64,000 nucleotides of DNA from Rana temporaria (GCF_905171775.1 NC_053489.1:596172581-596236580); one strand, 5' to 3'. Positions 34,730 through 47,187 are shown, counted from the stretch's first letter. Numbers and translations: made by a program. The notes: generated by a model not told the origin, from the letters alone.

Positions 34730-34972
34730 GGCTTAGTTTTTTGATTAGTGTTAAGGGTAAGGTTAGCAGTATTAGGGTTAGGGTTAATGTTAAGGCTGGC
34801 TTTGTTTGTTGATAAAAGCATTAATCATCACTTTAGGGATGATTACATGGCTTTGTTGGAAAACCAAACCATGTGATCTTTTAATTAAAAAAAAATTGCC
34901 CAAGCATAATGAAGTGTGAGACCAATTGCAATGACATTTTAGTGAACATGAAATCACTGTTTGGCCTCGTAC

Positions 34973-35543
34973 ACACGTCCGTTTTCCTCGACAGAATCCA
35001 TCAAGAAAATTGGTGGCAGAGCTTTTTTGCCAAGGGAAAACAGTCGTGTGTATGTTTTTCATCGAGGAAACTGTCGAGGAACTCGACGAGAAAAAAGAGA
35101 ACAAGTTCTCTTTTTCCTTGACGGGAGTCTCAATTTCCTCGTCATGTTCCTCGTCGGGCTGGTTTTCGACGAGAAACACGTTTGAATGCTAAGAAACCCA
35201 CGCATGCTCAGAATAAAATATAAGACGGGAGCGCACCTTCGGTAAAAGTAGCATTTGTAATGGAGATAGCACTTTTGTCACGCTGTAACAGTCTGAAAAG
35301 TGCAAATTGTCTCTTACCAAACTTTTACTTAACACACAGTAATATGAGATTAGCAAAAGCAGCCCCAAGGGTTGTGCCAGTGGAATCGACCTTCCCCTGC
35401 CGTTGTATGTGTTGTACGTCACCGCGTTTGAGAACGAGGAGATTTGGTCTTGACAGTGTGTACGCAAAGAAACCTGACAAGGAACTCGTCGAGGAAAACG
35501 ATGTTTGATTTATGACGAGTTTCTCAGTCGTGTGTACGAGGCC
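34973..35543. mobile_element. MITE with GGCCTCGTACACACG ends
   Basis: Inverted ends GGCCTCGTACACACGTCCG and CAGTCGTGTGTACGAGGCC. Internal TCGACGAG and CCTCGTCG words. Two stretches are shared with the 34167 element (CATTTGTAATG, AGATAGCAC, GTAACAG), so the two are related. Confidence 0.85.
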
Positions 35544-36329
35544 TGAAATCAAGTTCTCATCCATGCTTTCATTCCACTTAATTTTAAATATATGCATTTT
35601 TTATGATAGTTATAATATTCTAAAAGTTGTACATAATTATTCACAAATCATGCAATAAACTTTTACATTAAAAATATAAACAGTATGTAGAGTTGCTCCC
35701 CCTTGAGATCACAATACACCTTTTTAGGTCCAAATAAAATGCCCCATGTTGTCAGAGTGTTAATTAACTTTGCAGCATAGATCTGGGAATGCTGAGCTGT
35801 GTGTGTTCCTAGTTCTTAGACCTCCTGCCAAACAGACAAATTAGTCATAGAGTTATTGTCAAATTTACTGAAACATACTGATACTGCTAAACTTAGTGTG
35901 GCCATCCAAGCTTCAAAAAACTCTGGCCGTGCAAGGGTTATGTGACTTGAGTGATATATTTTTAGCAGCAGATATTTCAAAGGATGGTTGTCACATAAGT
36001 GAAAAGTGAAAGCCTTGATATTTTGCCCAGTAGCAATATTTATTTTTTGGTAATTAATTTATATTGAACACCAATAGAATTGATGAGGTAATCATGCAGT
36101 GTGATTCAAAACATAATTGAATTTTTTCTACCCAGCCAGGAATACATCATTACCATTTAATAAACATGTCCCTGGATGACATCATTTTAAATCTTTGGAG
36201 ATTTTAAGTATACTGATACATAGTACAGTGAGGTTGAAAGGGGTTTGAGGTTGTGTTTACCTAATACATTAAATATTTATGTTTGTCCCAGGGCCTTTCG
36301 GTTAGAAAGCACAAGTGGCTGCTGGCCGT
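35544..36329. other. No recognised feature
   Basis: AT-rich, unique-looking sequence without supported genes. Confidence 0.5.
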
Positions 36330-36721
36330 GACACTTAAAACCCGGACCATTATGCAGCTAAAGGACCTTGCCCCTTTTTGCGATTCGGCACGGCGTCGCT
36401 TTAACTAACGATTGCGCGGTCGTGCGATGTGGCTTCCAAACAAAATTGGCATCCTTTTTTTTCCCACAAATAGAGATTTCTTTTGGTGGTATTTGATCAC
36501 CTCTGCAGTTCTTATTTTTTGCGCTATAAACAAAAATAGAGCGACAATTTTGAAAAAAATTCCATATTTTTTACTTTTTGCTATAATAAATATCCCCAAA
36601 AAAGATATAAAAAAAAGTTTTTTCCCTCAGTTTAGGCCGATACGTATTGTTCTACCTATTTTTGGTAAAAAAAATTGCAATAAGCGTTTAACAATTGGTT
36701 TGCGCAAAATGTATAATGTTT

Positions 36722-38262
36722 ACAAAATAGGGGATAGTTTTATTTATTTATTTATTTATTTATTTAAAATGCTTATTGAGAGCGCAGTCATTACCAGCAG
36801 GCCTCGATGCGCTCATAGAACCAACATATGAAAAAATACAGAACACATCTCTCATACTATAAGATAACAATATAAAATACATAATAACATTTAAAAAAGC
36901 TAAAATACCATACCAATACTAATATCTTACCCTAATTAGGGCCATACACTTGAACAAATAGGAACGTTTTTAAAAATGTCCTGAATTTTAGTAAATCCTT
37001 CTCACGTCTTATATATAGAGGTAGAGAATTCCAGAATATTGAGCCCTGCGCATCCAACGTCCTCCCTCCACATTTAGTTCTTCTAAATTTAGGGACAGTC
37101 AGATTTGCCTGATCAGCAGATCTCAGTGATCTGTTGGGAACGTAACAGGTAAATTTTTCTTGCAGATACCCTGGGCCTATCTTATGGATGGCTTTATGGA
37201 CGATACAACCCACTTTGAACAAGACCCGCTCAGCCACCGGTAGCCAATGCAGGGCTTTCAGAGAAGGTGTAATATGGTCCCGACGACCCACACCCGTTAA
37301 TAACCTTGCTGCGGCATTTTGAATCAGTTGAAGCTTATGCAGAAGGGTTTTTGGACACCCCATGTATAACGCGTTACAATAGTCCAGCCGACTACCAATA
37401 AAAGCATTGATCACTTGGACTTTATCCACCTCGTCAATGAAATGCAATGTAGAGCGCAGGAGTTTCAGTTGGTAGTAACATGCGCTTACCGCCTGATTTA
37501 CCTGCGCCTTCAATGACAATTTGGAATCCACAATGATTCCCAAGTTCCGAACTTGGGTAGCCCGGGTCGGGGATGGCATAAACGAAACCGGCCAAGACGG
37601 AAAATCAGTCACACTGATTTTGCTCTGATTACTGATAATAATACATTCTGTTTTGGAGCCATTAAGTTTTAAATAATTGGCTCCCATCCAGGACTGTATT
37701 TCCTCCAGGCAGGATGCCAAATCTACCTGAACTTCCTCATTTTTAGGTAGCCTAAAATAGATTTGCGTATCATCTGCATAAACATGAAAGCTAAGATTAT
37801 GGCGCCGAATAATATATAGTAGTGGCCTTATGTAGATATTAAATAATATCGGCGATAGCGCAGAACCCTGAGGAACCCCGCAGGACAAGGAGCTATTAGA
37901 TGAATAATATGTCCCTAGTCTTACCCTCTGAGTTCTATTCTGCAGGAATGAGGCCATCCATGTCAATGCCATGTCCTCAAACCCGGCCACAGACACCAGC
38001 CTTTCCAAAAGTCTGGCATGATCTACAGTATCAAATGCAGCCGACAGATCCAGCAATATTAATGCTGAAGCCTCATCGCTGTCCATGGCCCATAGGCAGT
38101 CATCCTTAACTTTAATCAGGGTGGTCTCTGTGCCTCTACCAGGGCGGAATCCAGACTGATATTCATCAAAAATATCATTGGACTCCAAGTGCGGTTGAAG
38201 TTGCCACACAACAGCTCTCTCCATTATTTTAGCTAGGAAAGGCAAGGTCGAAATAGGTCGGT
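36722..38262 (-). mobile_element. L2-like LINE, 5'-truncated, with (TTTA)n tail
   Basis: A 1.54-kb insertion in antisense, with a TTTATTTA tail at its 3' end (36741-36765) and an abrupt 5' break near 38262, just before the conserved RPIS motif. A short TTAT-type target duplication is possible but is masked by the tail. Confidence 0.85.
36932..38262 (-). CDS. L2-like reverse transcriptase ORF, 5'-truncated but otherwise open
   Basis: The frame is open for about 440 codons. It starts inside the reverse transcriptase after NNRPISTLPFLAK, so the endonuclease and any annotated start are lost. Motifs counted from the codon at 38245: QSGFRPGRGTET (~30-41), LLDLSAAFDTVDH with first catalytic Asp (~64-76), GVPQGSALSPILFNIYI (~123-139) and the YADD box (156-159). 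The C-terminal part has RLDYCNALY and ALHWLPV, both typical of L2/Rex-like proteins. No internal stop remains, so the insertion is young, but a truncated LINE cannot retrotranspose itself. Confidence 0.85.
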
Positions 38263-38865
38263 TATTATGGCATTTTTATTAATATTTTTTTTTTACTACT
38301 AATGGCGACGATCAGCGTTTTTTTTTTTTTCATGATTGCGACATTATGGCGGACACTTTGGACAATTTTTACATATTTTTGGGACTATTGTCATTTTCAC
38401 AGCAAAATGTGCTATAAAAATGCATTGATTACTGTGAAAATGACAATTGCAGTTTAGGAGTTAACCACTAGGGGGCGCTGTAGGGGTTAAGTGTGACCTC
38501 ATATGTGTTTCTAACTGTAGGGGGGCAGGGCTGGACTTGTGACGTCATTGATCGTCTTTCCCTAGATCAGGGAACAGACGATCAGTGCCACTGCCACTGT
38601 GAAGAACGGGGAAGGTGTGTTTACACACCTCTCCCCGTTCTTCAGCTCCTGTGACCGATCGCGCGACACCAGCGGCGATCGGGTCTGCGGGTCCCGCGGT
38701 CACGGAGCTTTGGACCGGGTCGCGGGCACGCCCCCCCCCGCGGCTGGTCACCTAAAGGGGACGTACCCTTAAGTGATTGTGCCCACCCGTGCCATTCTGC
38801 TGACGTATATCGGCGTTAGGCGGTCCTTAAGTGGTTAATTGAATAGAATGCTTCAAGAAAATACA

Positions 38866-39716
38866 ATTACCGCTTGGCGACTGCAGGTACGATGCTTCGA
38901 ATCTGCTGCCTAGCGGGCTTGCGTGCATAACCGTGCCCGAGGGACCCGTGGACTCGAAGTCCGTCGTTGTCCCGCGATTGTGTCACAGAGAGGCAGAACG
39001 GGGGGTGCCTTTGTAAACAAGGCATTTCCAGGTACTGCCTGGTGACAGGACACTGATCTACTGCTCCCTGTAATCGGGAGCAGTAATCAGTGTCATGTCA
39101 CATGTAGCCCAGCCCCCTCACAGTTAGAATCACTCCCTAGGACACACTGAACCCCCTTCCTCGCCCCCTGCTGGTTAATATTTTTATAGCACTGATCGCT
39201 GTATAAATGACAATTGTGCCAAAATAGCATCAAAAGTGTCTGATGTGTCCGCCGTCACAATAAAAATTGCAGATTCCCCCCATAACTAGTAAGAAAAAAA
39301 AATAATACAAATGCCATAGAACTACCCCCTATTTTGTAGACGCTATAACTTTTGCGCAAACCAATCAATATACGCTTATTGTGATTTTTTTTACCAAAAA
39401 TATGTAGATGAATATATATCGGCCTAAACTGAGGAAAAAAACATGTTTTATATGTATTTTTAGCAAAAATTAAAAAATATAGCTTTTTTTTTTAATTTAC
39501 GCTCTTTTTTTGTTTATAGCGCAAAAAAATTAAATCCACAGATGTGATCAAATACCACCAAAAGAAAGCTCTATTTGTAGGAAAAAAAGTTCTTTAATTT
39601 TGTCTGGGTGCAACGTTGCATGACCGCGCAATTGTCAGTTAAATTGACGCAGTGCTGAATCACAAAAAATGGTCCAGTCATTGGGCAGCCAAATCCTCCG
39701 GGGCTGAAGTGGTTAA
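38866..39716. mobile_element. CCACTT-type TTAA MITE
   Basis: Left end decayed (TTACCGCTTGGCGACTGC); right end CCGGGGCTGAAGTGG then TTAA (39713-39716). Contains CAAATACCACCAAAAGAAAG and GACACACTGAACCCC. It lies 28 bp from the previous MITE. Confidence 0.85.
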
Positions 39717-39744
39717 AGAAGATCTCTGCTAAAAGTGACCGCAA

Positions 39745-40150
39745 TTTAAAATAAAAGGGTTCACTAAAGGCAATAAGGGTGTTCAATTTGTGAAGGTAAT
39801 TGTACGTTGCAAGGGAATTTGCCCCAGAGCTTAACGAATGAGATGTAGCTTTGCTAACTCCTGTATCCAATCACATGCAAGCAAAAATGCTGATGTTTTT
39901 AGTTCCTTGCACGTACTTGGGCATTGTTTTCCGCATTCACTAAGGTCTTCACTAAGGCAACCTCCTTTACAAAGTGAACAGCTTTTTTGCCTTTAGTAAA
40001 TCAACCCCCAGGTCCCATAGAGATTGATTTACTAAAGCAATATAAACTGTCCACCTAAAAAAGGTTTTCCTTGCACATGATTGGATAATCATAGTGACCA
40101 CAGCTTCATCTTCTTTACTAAGCTAAGTGAACATTTACTTTTAATAAGTG
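39745..40150. repeat. TTTACTAAAGGCAA repeat copies
   Basis: A copy of the palindromic frog repeat with AGTAAATCAACCCCCAGG at one end (40005) and CAATCACATGCAAGCAAAAATG inside; a second fragment starts TTGATTTACTAAAGCAAT at 40023. Confidence 0.6.
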
Positions 40151-40294
40151 AACAATATCTATTAATTTATTAAATTAGCTTATGTACACAATATAACGGG
40201 GTTCCAACATTTATAGGTAAAGTTGTGAATGGGGTGTGTTTCCGCGCCAAACTTAAATAAGTATATAAAAATTACTCACAGGTGAGATAATATC

Positions 40295-40640
40295 ATCTAC
40301 TTGTGTGAGAAGCTGCTCCTCTGTGACAAAACATATACAAATTTATTGTGCAATAGGATCGATAGGTGGGGAAGAGGGCACTAATAAGGAAATAGGTAAA
40401 GTTGATCCAGGGAAAATCCGATTGCCTCTCGGATCAGGAAGGATTTTTTTCCCCCTGCTGTAGCAAATTGGATCATTCTTTGCTGGGGTTTTTTGCCTTC
40501 CTCTGGATCAACTGTGGGTGTAGGATTGTGTATATGGGATTGTATTATTTTATTTTTTTGGGTTGAATTTGATGGACTTGTGTCTTCTTTCAATCTGACT
40601 AACTATGTGACTATGTAACTATGTAGCTCTCTGAAGGAAA
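40295..40640. repeat. Conserved interspersed repeat 3' tail (class not assigned)
   Basis: Contains GGATCAGGAAGGATTTTTTT, TTTTTTGCCTTCCTCTGGAT and ends in AACTATGTGACTATG repeats. This wording is widespread in fish and amphibian repeats. I cannot assign it to a class from this copy. Confidence 0.5.
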
Positions 40641-40744
40641 ATTACCACACATCTTGTAAATAGCTGATCTGATGCAATAGGAGTTTCCTGTATTCTGCCA
40701 TATGCTGTGTTGTCAGTCAGCATAATGTGTGAAAGGCAAATACA

Positions 40745-40985
40745 CACTGGAGTTGATTTACTAAAGGCAAATAGGTTGTGTACTTTACAAGTGCAATTGC
40801 ACTAATTTTCTTCAAAGCTTAGTGAATGTGGTGAAGTTCTGCTGTTTTCCATCATCCAATTATGTGCAAGCAAAAATGCATTTTTTTTTCCTGATTGGGT
40901 ATGCTTTACAAAGTGAAGCTTTGCCACACTCCCTAAGATCTGGAGAAAAAAAATAGTGCAACTGCATATAAAACATTTATTGCAA
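40745..40985. repeat. TTTACTAAAGGCAA repeat copy
   Basis: Starts GTTGATTTACTAAAGGCAAA and has GTGCAAGCAAAAATGC in the middle; same family as 39745-40150. Confidence 0.6.
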
Positions 40986-40997
40986 GGATACAGTCCT

Positions 40998-41869
40998 TTA
41001 ACCTTCCTAGCGGTATTCCCGAGTCTGGCTCGGAGTGAGATTTTTATACCAAAAGCGGTATCCCCGAGCCAGACTCAGGCTTGCCTCGCTGCAGCCAGAG
41101 ACAAAGTTACTTACCTTGTCCCTGGATCCAGTGATGCCACCGCGCTGTGTGAACGAGCGGGACCTCGCTCGATTCACACAGTGTCCTCCTGTGCCGCCGA
41201 TCTCCGTTCCCTGCAACATTACGACGCACGGGGGCAGAGAACGGCGCCAAATTCAAAAAAGTAAACAAACACCTTACATACAGTATACTGTAATCTTATA
41301 GATTACAGTACTGTATGTAAAAAAAACACACCCCCCTTGTCCCTAGTGGTCTGCCCAGTGCCCTACATATTCTTTTATATAATAAAAACTGTTCTTTCTG
41401 CCTGCAAACGGTAGATTGTCCATAGCAACCAAAAGTGTCCCTTTATGTCAAAAATTATTTTAGAGCAGCTAGAAAACAGCGATAATAAATTATAATCACT
41501 TGCAGAATTGTGCGATAGCGATTTCTGGGGAAATTTGTCATAAAAAAATAAAAGTAATGACAGCGACAATTCTGCAACTGAGCAAATTTCAGTGATTTTG
41601 AGTTGATTACATTATTGAATAATTTGTATTATAATTATTTTATTACTTGTTATAATTATTTATAATTATTTATTATATTATAATTTATAATTTTGTTTTT
41701 AAAAAAATGTCATACCCGGGATGCCTACTAGACTCTTGTTTGGTCAGATTTAAGTGAGTTATTCCTAAGAATTACAGGCCTACAATATAAAACTCCAAAT
41801 TTCCTTGCAAATAATGGTACCGCTTTCAGCACCTTTTTTCTGAAATAATCATACCACCAGGGAGGTTAA
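40998..41869. mobile_element. CCTCCCTGGCGG-type TTAA MITE
   Basis: TTAA at 40998-41001 and 41866-41869. Ends CCTTCCTAGCGGTA and TACCACCAGGGAGG. Palindrome TACAGTATACTGTAATC (~41275-41320). Same orientation as 15539. Confidence 0.92.
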
Positions 41870-42840
41870 TGTCTGGAAGAAATGTTTTTTGAGGGGGGTT
41901 GATAATATTGGGAGCCCAAAGATTTTTTATCTCATATTTTTTTTTATTACATATTTTTATATACACCCATTTTATGTTAGTTCACATAGCCTTTTAGTAG
42001 GTTGTGTCCCCTTTAAGAGGACGGTACAGCACTTTGCACATCATTACTATGGTAATAATTTTGTTTATAATATCTATAGCACATTTCACTAGTATTATAT
42101 TGTTGGGCGAGTCTAGTTTAAATTGTCACTACATGTTAAAGATGTTTACATGCATTTTTTTTATTTTGAGTTTAGAGCATCATTATAGATTTTCAAATTT
42201 CTATATATAGCCATTTTTCACTTATATACAATATATTATTCTCCCTTTTTATATATATATATATATATAGTAACGATATAACCATTTTTTATGAGGGTTA
42301 TTCCTGTATTTGATATTGGGAGGCTTTGTCCCTCCATAACACAGCCAATATGACATGCTTTTGGCCTGTGTGTTGATTTTCATTATAATCTATGGCTATT
42401 GCGTTTTTTAAGATGGCTGCCATTAATATAGTAGGTCCCATACATATATTTGCACTTTTTAAAGATGGTGCCGGACAGGAAGTGATTTTCTAAATTTGTC
42501 CTGAATCCGGGAATTCATTCCCCATGCACCTGGGCATTTCCTATGTACCTTGGGCTATATAAATCATTGTTCCTTTATGCCTGCAAAACTTTTTATACTC
42601 CTTATGATGCGTGGGTAGGAGAAACTGCTGCAGAGGTTTATTACTGTACAACGCCTGAGTAGGATTGCCACCCTTGCCATCAAGCCAAACCTGAACACTT
42701 TAGCAGCGCACGGCATGGCACGCAACCGCAGCAGGATATTGCTGCGATTGTCGCCCGACAAATCGTGACAAAATCATGCAAACAGAATCGTAGGATGTCT
42801 TTCACCCAAAATAAGTTTTTCTCCACAAATGGGGTGCCAT
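41870..42840. other. No recognised gene; short (AT)n
   Basis: A short AT run lies at about 42250-42269. GTAGGATTGCCACC near 42658 hints at a decayed GGGTTGCCACC element. Otherwise unassigned. Confidence 0.45.
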
Positions 42841-43872
42841 TAGGGTTGCCATCTCATCCCTTTAAAACCGAACACATATTAATAACACGGTTCTGTGGCT
42901 CATTAACCTGCCTGGCGGTATTCCTGAGTCTGACTCGGGGTTAGATTTTCCTGCTGCGAGCGGTAACCCCGAGTCAGACTCGGGCTTGCCTCGCTAGATC
43001 CACAGGGAGTGTTTACTTACCTTGTCCCTGGATCCAGCGATGCCACCGCGCATTGCGAGCGAGCGGGACCTCGCTCGATTCACACAGTGCCTCTGTGTGA
43101 CGCTGATCTCCATTCCCTGCGACGTTACGACGCACGGGAGCGGAGAACGGCGCCAAATTCAAAAATGTAAACAAACACATTACATACAGTATACTGTAAT
43201 CTTATAGATTACAGTACTGTATGTAAAAAATACACACACCCCTTGTCCCTAGTGGTCTACCCAGTGCCCTACATGCACTTTTATATAATAAAACTTTTTT
43301 TTTTGCCTGTAAACTGTAGATTGTCCATAGCAACCAAAAGTGTCCCTTTATGTTAAAAATAGTTTTAGAGCAGCTAGAAAATAGCGATAATAAATTATAA
43401 TCACTTGCAGAATTGTGCGATAGCGATTTGTGGGGAAATTCGTCATAAAAAAATAAATAATGACAGCGACAATTCTGCAACTGAGCAAATTTCTGTGATT
43501 TTGATTTGATTACATTATTGAATCATTTTTATTATAATTATATTATTAGTTGTTATAATTATTTATAATTATTTATTATATTATAATTTATAATTTTGTT
43601 TTTAAAAAAATGTCATACCCGGGATGCCTATTAGAATCTTGTTTGGTCAGATTTAAGTGAGTTATTTCTAAAAATTACAGGCCTACAGTATAAAACGCCA
43701 AATTTCCTTGCAAATAATGGTACCGCTTTCAGCACCTTTTTTCTGAAAGAATCATACCGCCAGGGAGGTTAAGGTGGTAATTAAACTCACTTGGTACCTT
43801 ACCTGCATTAAATTAGCCTCAGAACCTGTGTTCATATGTGTTCGGGTTTAAAGGGATTAGGTGGCAACTCTA
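42841..43872. mobile_element. MITE with GGGTTGCCA ends (TA-flanked), carrying a nested MITE
   Basis: Left TAGGGTTGCCATCTCATCC, right GGATTAGGTGGCAACTCTA, with CCCTTTAAAACCGAACAC matched by GTGTTCGGGTTTAAAGGG. TA at both limits is consistent with Tc1/mariner-type targeting. Split by the TTAA MITE at 42903-43772. Confidence 0.8.
42903..43772. mobile_element. CCTCCCTGGCGG-type TTAA MITE (nested)
   Basis: TTAA at 42903-42906 and 43769-43772; ends CCTGCCTGGCGGTA and TACCGCCAGGGAGG; same body and hairpin (~43181-43226) as at 15539 and 40998. Confidence 0.93.
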
Positions 43873-44104
43873 GATGCCATTGAAAGTAACAGGATCGTGA
43901 GCACGTTGTGCGATTTGCACCAATTCGGGAATCATGAGCAGAATTGCTGCAATTCCATCTGCAATCTGGAATGTGTGAAAAGAGCCTGTGAGTCTTATGC
44001 ACCGAATACAGGGGACAGGAGTGTGTAATGCATATTAGGAGTCATGAGTACAAAACAAAGCGTGCAGGAGTCAGGGGTGTGTAACGCACAGTGTAGGGCT
44101 AAGA

Positions 44105-44440
44105 ACAGTGCAAAATCCCCCCCCCCCCCCTGTGAGCAATACTCTCCCTCATGTTACCCTTTCATCAAAAACCCCACTCCCTCTACTGCAAAAACACATC
44201 CAGCACTAGTCCTTATTCTCACCCTCCACCCCCCACCAGCAAAAAATCACCCCCCCCCCAGAACAACCTCCCAAAAAAACTTTGTCCCCCTTCCACAGCA
44301 CAAGTACTCCTCCACCATCCCTACAATCCCCAGTCCCAACACAATTCCCCTTTCTTCCCCCATCCCAGCACTTATCCCCACCCTTCTATTACAAATCATC
44401 TACCCCTAACAGCACAAATCCCCCCTCAAAACCCCTATGC
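44105..44440. repeat. C-rich low-complexity tract
   Basis: Pro/Ser/His-rich open frames in all plus frames arise from C/A/T-only composition. Confidence 0.85.
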
Positions 44441-44630
44441 ATTCTGTATCGTTTTACCAGTTTTCTCCAGCGATTCAGTGATCAGTGATCACAGTGTGGA
44501 TCGGGAGAATGCTGACAGCGGACTTCACAGACTGACATACCTACCACTCTGCAATGTGTAAGTGGATTGTTCTTAAACATTTAATTTATTAAAAACTACC
44601 ACACCGTGGCTATCTATAATTTCACTAATA

Positions 44631-44802
44631 ATTGTAGATAAAGTATTTTTCTCAAGTGCTGAGTAGTCAAAATGTGTGCTTTGTGCCAGGTGAAAAAAAA
44701 CATTGCTCTATTCCAAAAAGTGACTGCAGCAATCTGTGCTCTTATAAAGCCTGCACTCACCAAATATTTCACCCCCTCTTGGGGTATGAAGCATTCACAG
44801 TG
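44631..44802 (-). repeat. Left arm of inverted repeat flanking the PLE
   Basis: Reverse complement of 47407-47582 with scattered differences; shared words AGTGCTGAGTAGTCAAAATG, GCTCTATTCCAA and CTCACCAAATATTTCACCC. Confidence 0.9.
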
Positions 44803-45167
44803 TTTTCCACTGTGTAGCACTCTGGCAGTATCTCGTCTCCAATTATACAAGAACAAGTCTCCTGCGCTCTGATATTTTATAGGGAGTACTATGAAGTGGT
44901 GCAGTTCAATTAAAAGTTATCATCTAGAGTCTTGCAGCCCTCCTCAGAATCGTGGGAATTCATGAAACTATAAAAGAGAAAAAAAAAGGAGAGCGGAGGA
45001 CGCACCGACCTCGTGTGATACTGATAACATATATTTATTCCAATAGTAAAATCAATGGTTATACTCACAAAATTGGAGTTAAAATCAGGCTTTAAAAATA
45101 AGTACAGCAGATGTCCAGCATCGTCAGTGGAACACGAATAATCGTTTGAACCAATCAGTTGATGTAA

Positions 45168-45209
45168 TAGCTGACGCGTTTCGGGGGCGTACCCCTTTCC
45201 TCAGAGCTA
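45168..45209 (-). ncRNA. Hammerhead ribozyme motif, well preserved
   Basis: On the minus strand: stem I TAGCT (45209-45205) pairs with AGCTA (45172-45168). Core CTGAGGA is at 45204-45198 and GAAA at 45182-45179. Stem II is GGGG-TACG-CCCC between them, with two extra A on one side and one C on the other. Stem III is the 6-bp palindrome ACGCGT (45179-45174) without a loop, a form that favours dimer folding. The cleavage base is C45173. C3, G5, A6, G8, A9, G12, A13 and A14 of the standard core are all present; position 7 (here G) is variable in hammerheads. The extra A beside stem II is a deviation to test. Confidence 0.75.
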
Positions 45210-45249
45210 ACGTGGTCTGCAGTGCTCCCTCGCCGTGGTGATTGTGGAA

Positions 45250-45295
45250 ATATATATACACACACACACACATGCACATACACACACGCCCACAC
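45250..45295. repeat. (AC)n-type microsatellite
   Basis: ATATATATACACACACACAC run continuing as imperfect CA repeats. Confidence 0.9.
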
Positions 45296-46563
45296 ATGTG
45301 GACAGGCAGACCTATGCTGATAGGTCAGTGTCAAGGTGTACTCCTCCCAGGTAAGAGGGGGGCATTTTTTCAGGGACCCCTCCTCTAAATCCTCAGAGCA
45401 CCTATCCCTTACATGAGGGTGGTCTCAAAGCAGCAATGCAGTCTAAATTGTTTATTTCTTAATCTGTCATTTCATATAGACTCTGTCTCCCATCTTTGGC
45501 TTACAATGTATATTTATGGGCCGGGTATGTGGAGAAAGGGGTGCTCGTCTGTGTGATTCCCAAGTAGAGAAACAAATGGGGCTTACCTGACTTCCCTTTT
45601 GCGCCTGTCTCCACAGGATCAATGAAAAATGCTCCATATCTGTCTGCTGGAACGCACGCCAGCCATATAGGACGGTGGTGCGTTCCAGCGATTAGTGCGC
45701 GTGCGCGCGCCATGCCGCACGCGCCGCGCCGCGTGCGCCGCATTCGCGATGTACCGCGTGCCGTGCACAGTGTCAGTGAGACGTCTCCCTATGTGCAGAG
45801 GGGAGACAGACTGCTCCAAGCTCTGCAGCATAAGGGCTGTGACGTCACTGCCACTCTATGGTAGCATTGCACTATGGAAGGTGGACCTCGATGTCTGCCC
45901 TCTAGTGGTGGAGGGTGCAGAGGTCACTTGTGCTCAATAGTAATAAGATCCTAAGGGGAAAGTAAACCTCAATGTCCACCCTCTAGTGGTTGGAGGGTGG
46001 AAAGGTACCATTAGAGACACATTATTTTTCTAGATTAATGCTTTTAGCCGAACTCCACAGGAACTTTGATGGGGCTGCGTGCAAAGGGAATTACAGTTGA
46101 AACGCTGTATCAATAGTGGTGTGCATATCTGTGCCCATGTATAGACACCCACATCCCACATAGTGGCTAAATTAGGGGGACTGCAGACCCTCTAGACATC
46201 TAAATAACAACAAGATGCAACATACAAATAAATAGTGACAAAAATCCCTCAATGATGTTACATTAATGCCTAACATAGTATTTACTGTTTTGTATCTATT
46301 ACTGTTGTAATTAATAGTTTTAAATAATATAGTTGAAATTAATGTTATAATTACTTATTGTATCTATTTGCTCATAATAATGTATTAATATCTAATTAGG
46401 TTTCTGATGTATATTCATATAATTTTTTAAAAAAAGGGGAAGAAAAGAGGGGGAAGAGGCCCTAGTGGTGGATGACAATTAAACAGGGGGGATGTAGTGT
46501 AGTACTAGGTGGACTTGAATCTGGTCGACCTCTTTCATTATTGTCCCACTGGTGTACAGTTAC

Positions 46564-47187
46564 TCATGTCACAGTGTGCAGTTCGATCTCTTCGTTTAAC
46601 CCATTCGGGACCATGCTGCCCAAGGTGAAGATCCAGTAGGCCTCTCTTTTACAGAGGATCTGGTATTTTTTCCCACTGTCCAGACCGTTTTGGATGGCTT
46701 CTATGCCAAACACTTTTAGGCCCTCCACTTCACTGTCATGAGCTTCTCTAAAATGTCTTGGTATAGAGCCTTTGTCTTTTTTAGTTAGAATACTACTCCT
46801 GTGCTCATTCATCCTAGTTCTTAATTGACGTGATGTACGTCCCACATATAGTAGGCCACATGGGCATATAATGCCGTATATCACAAAGGCAATTCCGCAA
46901 TTGATGAACTGTTTAATCATGTGGCGTCTTCCATCCACCCCAATGACATCTCTTTTCCTGTGTTGCATATGTATGCAATTGCCACAGGTGTTCACACCAC
47001 ATTTGTAGCTTCCTTTTTGATCAAAAATTGTGGTCCAGGGACTTTCCAATCCTTTGTTTTTGTTGATGTTTTTCTTCACCCTGCTTGGGGCAACCATACT
47101 TCTCAGATCCTTAGGTCTTCTGAATACCAGATTGGGGTGGGGTGGGATACAGGTCTCGTCTCCCCCTGTGCTCCTGGTGATGCTTCA
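46564..47187 (-). pseudogene. PLE C-terminal region with GIY-YIG endonuclease domain
   Basis: The frame is open from a stop near 47187 to TAG/TGA-type stop at 46564. It starts with PNLVFRRPKDLRS-like linker sequence, typical between PLE reverse transcriptase and endonuclease, then VAPSRVKK. A Cys-rich CGVNTCGNCIHM follows, then the nuclease: FVIYGIICPCGLLYVGRTSR with the VIY...YVG signature, the Arg-rich LRTRMNEH, and further on PRHFREAH and KREAYWIFTLGSMVPNGLN, as in PLE proteins. The domain would nick target DNA during retrotransposition. Without the reverse transcriptase it is a remnant, although the domain itself has no internal stop. Confidence 0.85.

Larger units (their letters stand above)
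36330..38838. mobile_element. CCACTT-type TTAA MITE split by an L2-like LINE
   Basis: Left part 36330-36721 starts with a decayed CACTTAAAACCCGGACC end. Right part 38263-38838 ends CCTTAAGTGG followed by TTAA (38835-38838). Joining the parts gives the usual sequence, GGATAGTTTTAT then GGCATTTTTATT, so the LINE inserted here. Contains the conserved CACAAATAGAGATTTCTTTT-like block near 36463. Confidence 0.88.

Noticed and set aside
40295..40640. Retroviral or LTR-element end
   Set aside because: The repeat tail is familiar, but no LTR boundaries, primer-binding site or coding sequence are present, so no class was assigned.
44044..44561. Pro-rich open frames
   Set aside because: Compositional artefact of a C-rich tract; three overlapping frames are open at once.
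46564..47187. Host GIY-YIG nuclease gene
   Set aside because: The Cys-rich linker, RR-containing upstream linker and C-terminal WIFTLGSMVPNGLN pattern are those of Penelope-like elements, and repeats surround it.
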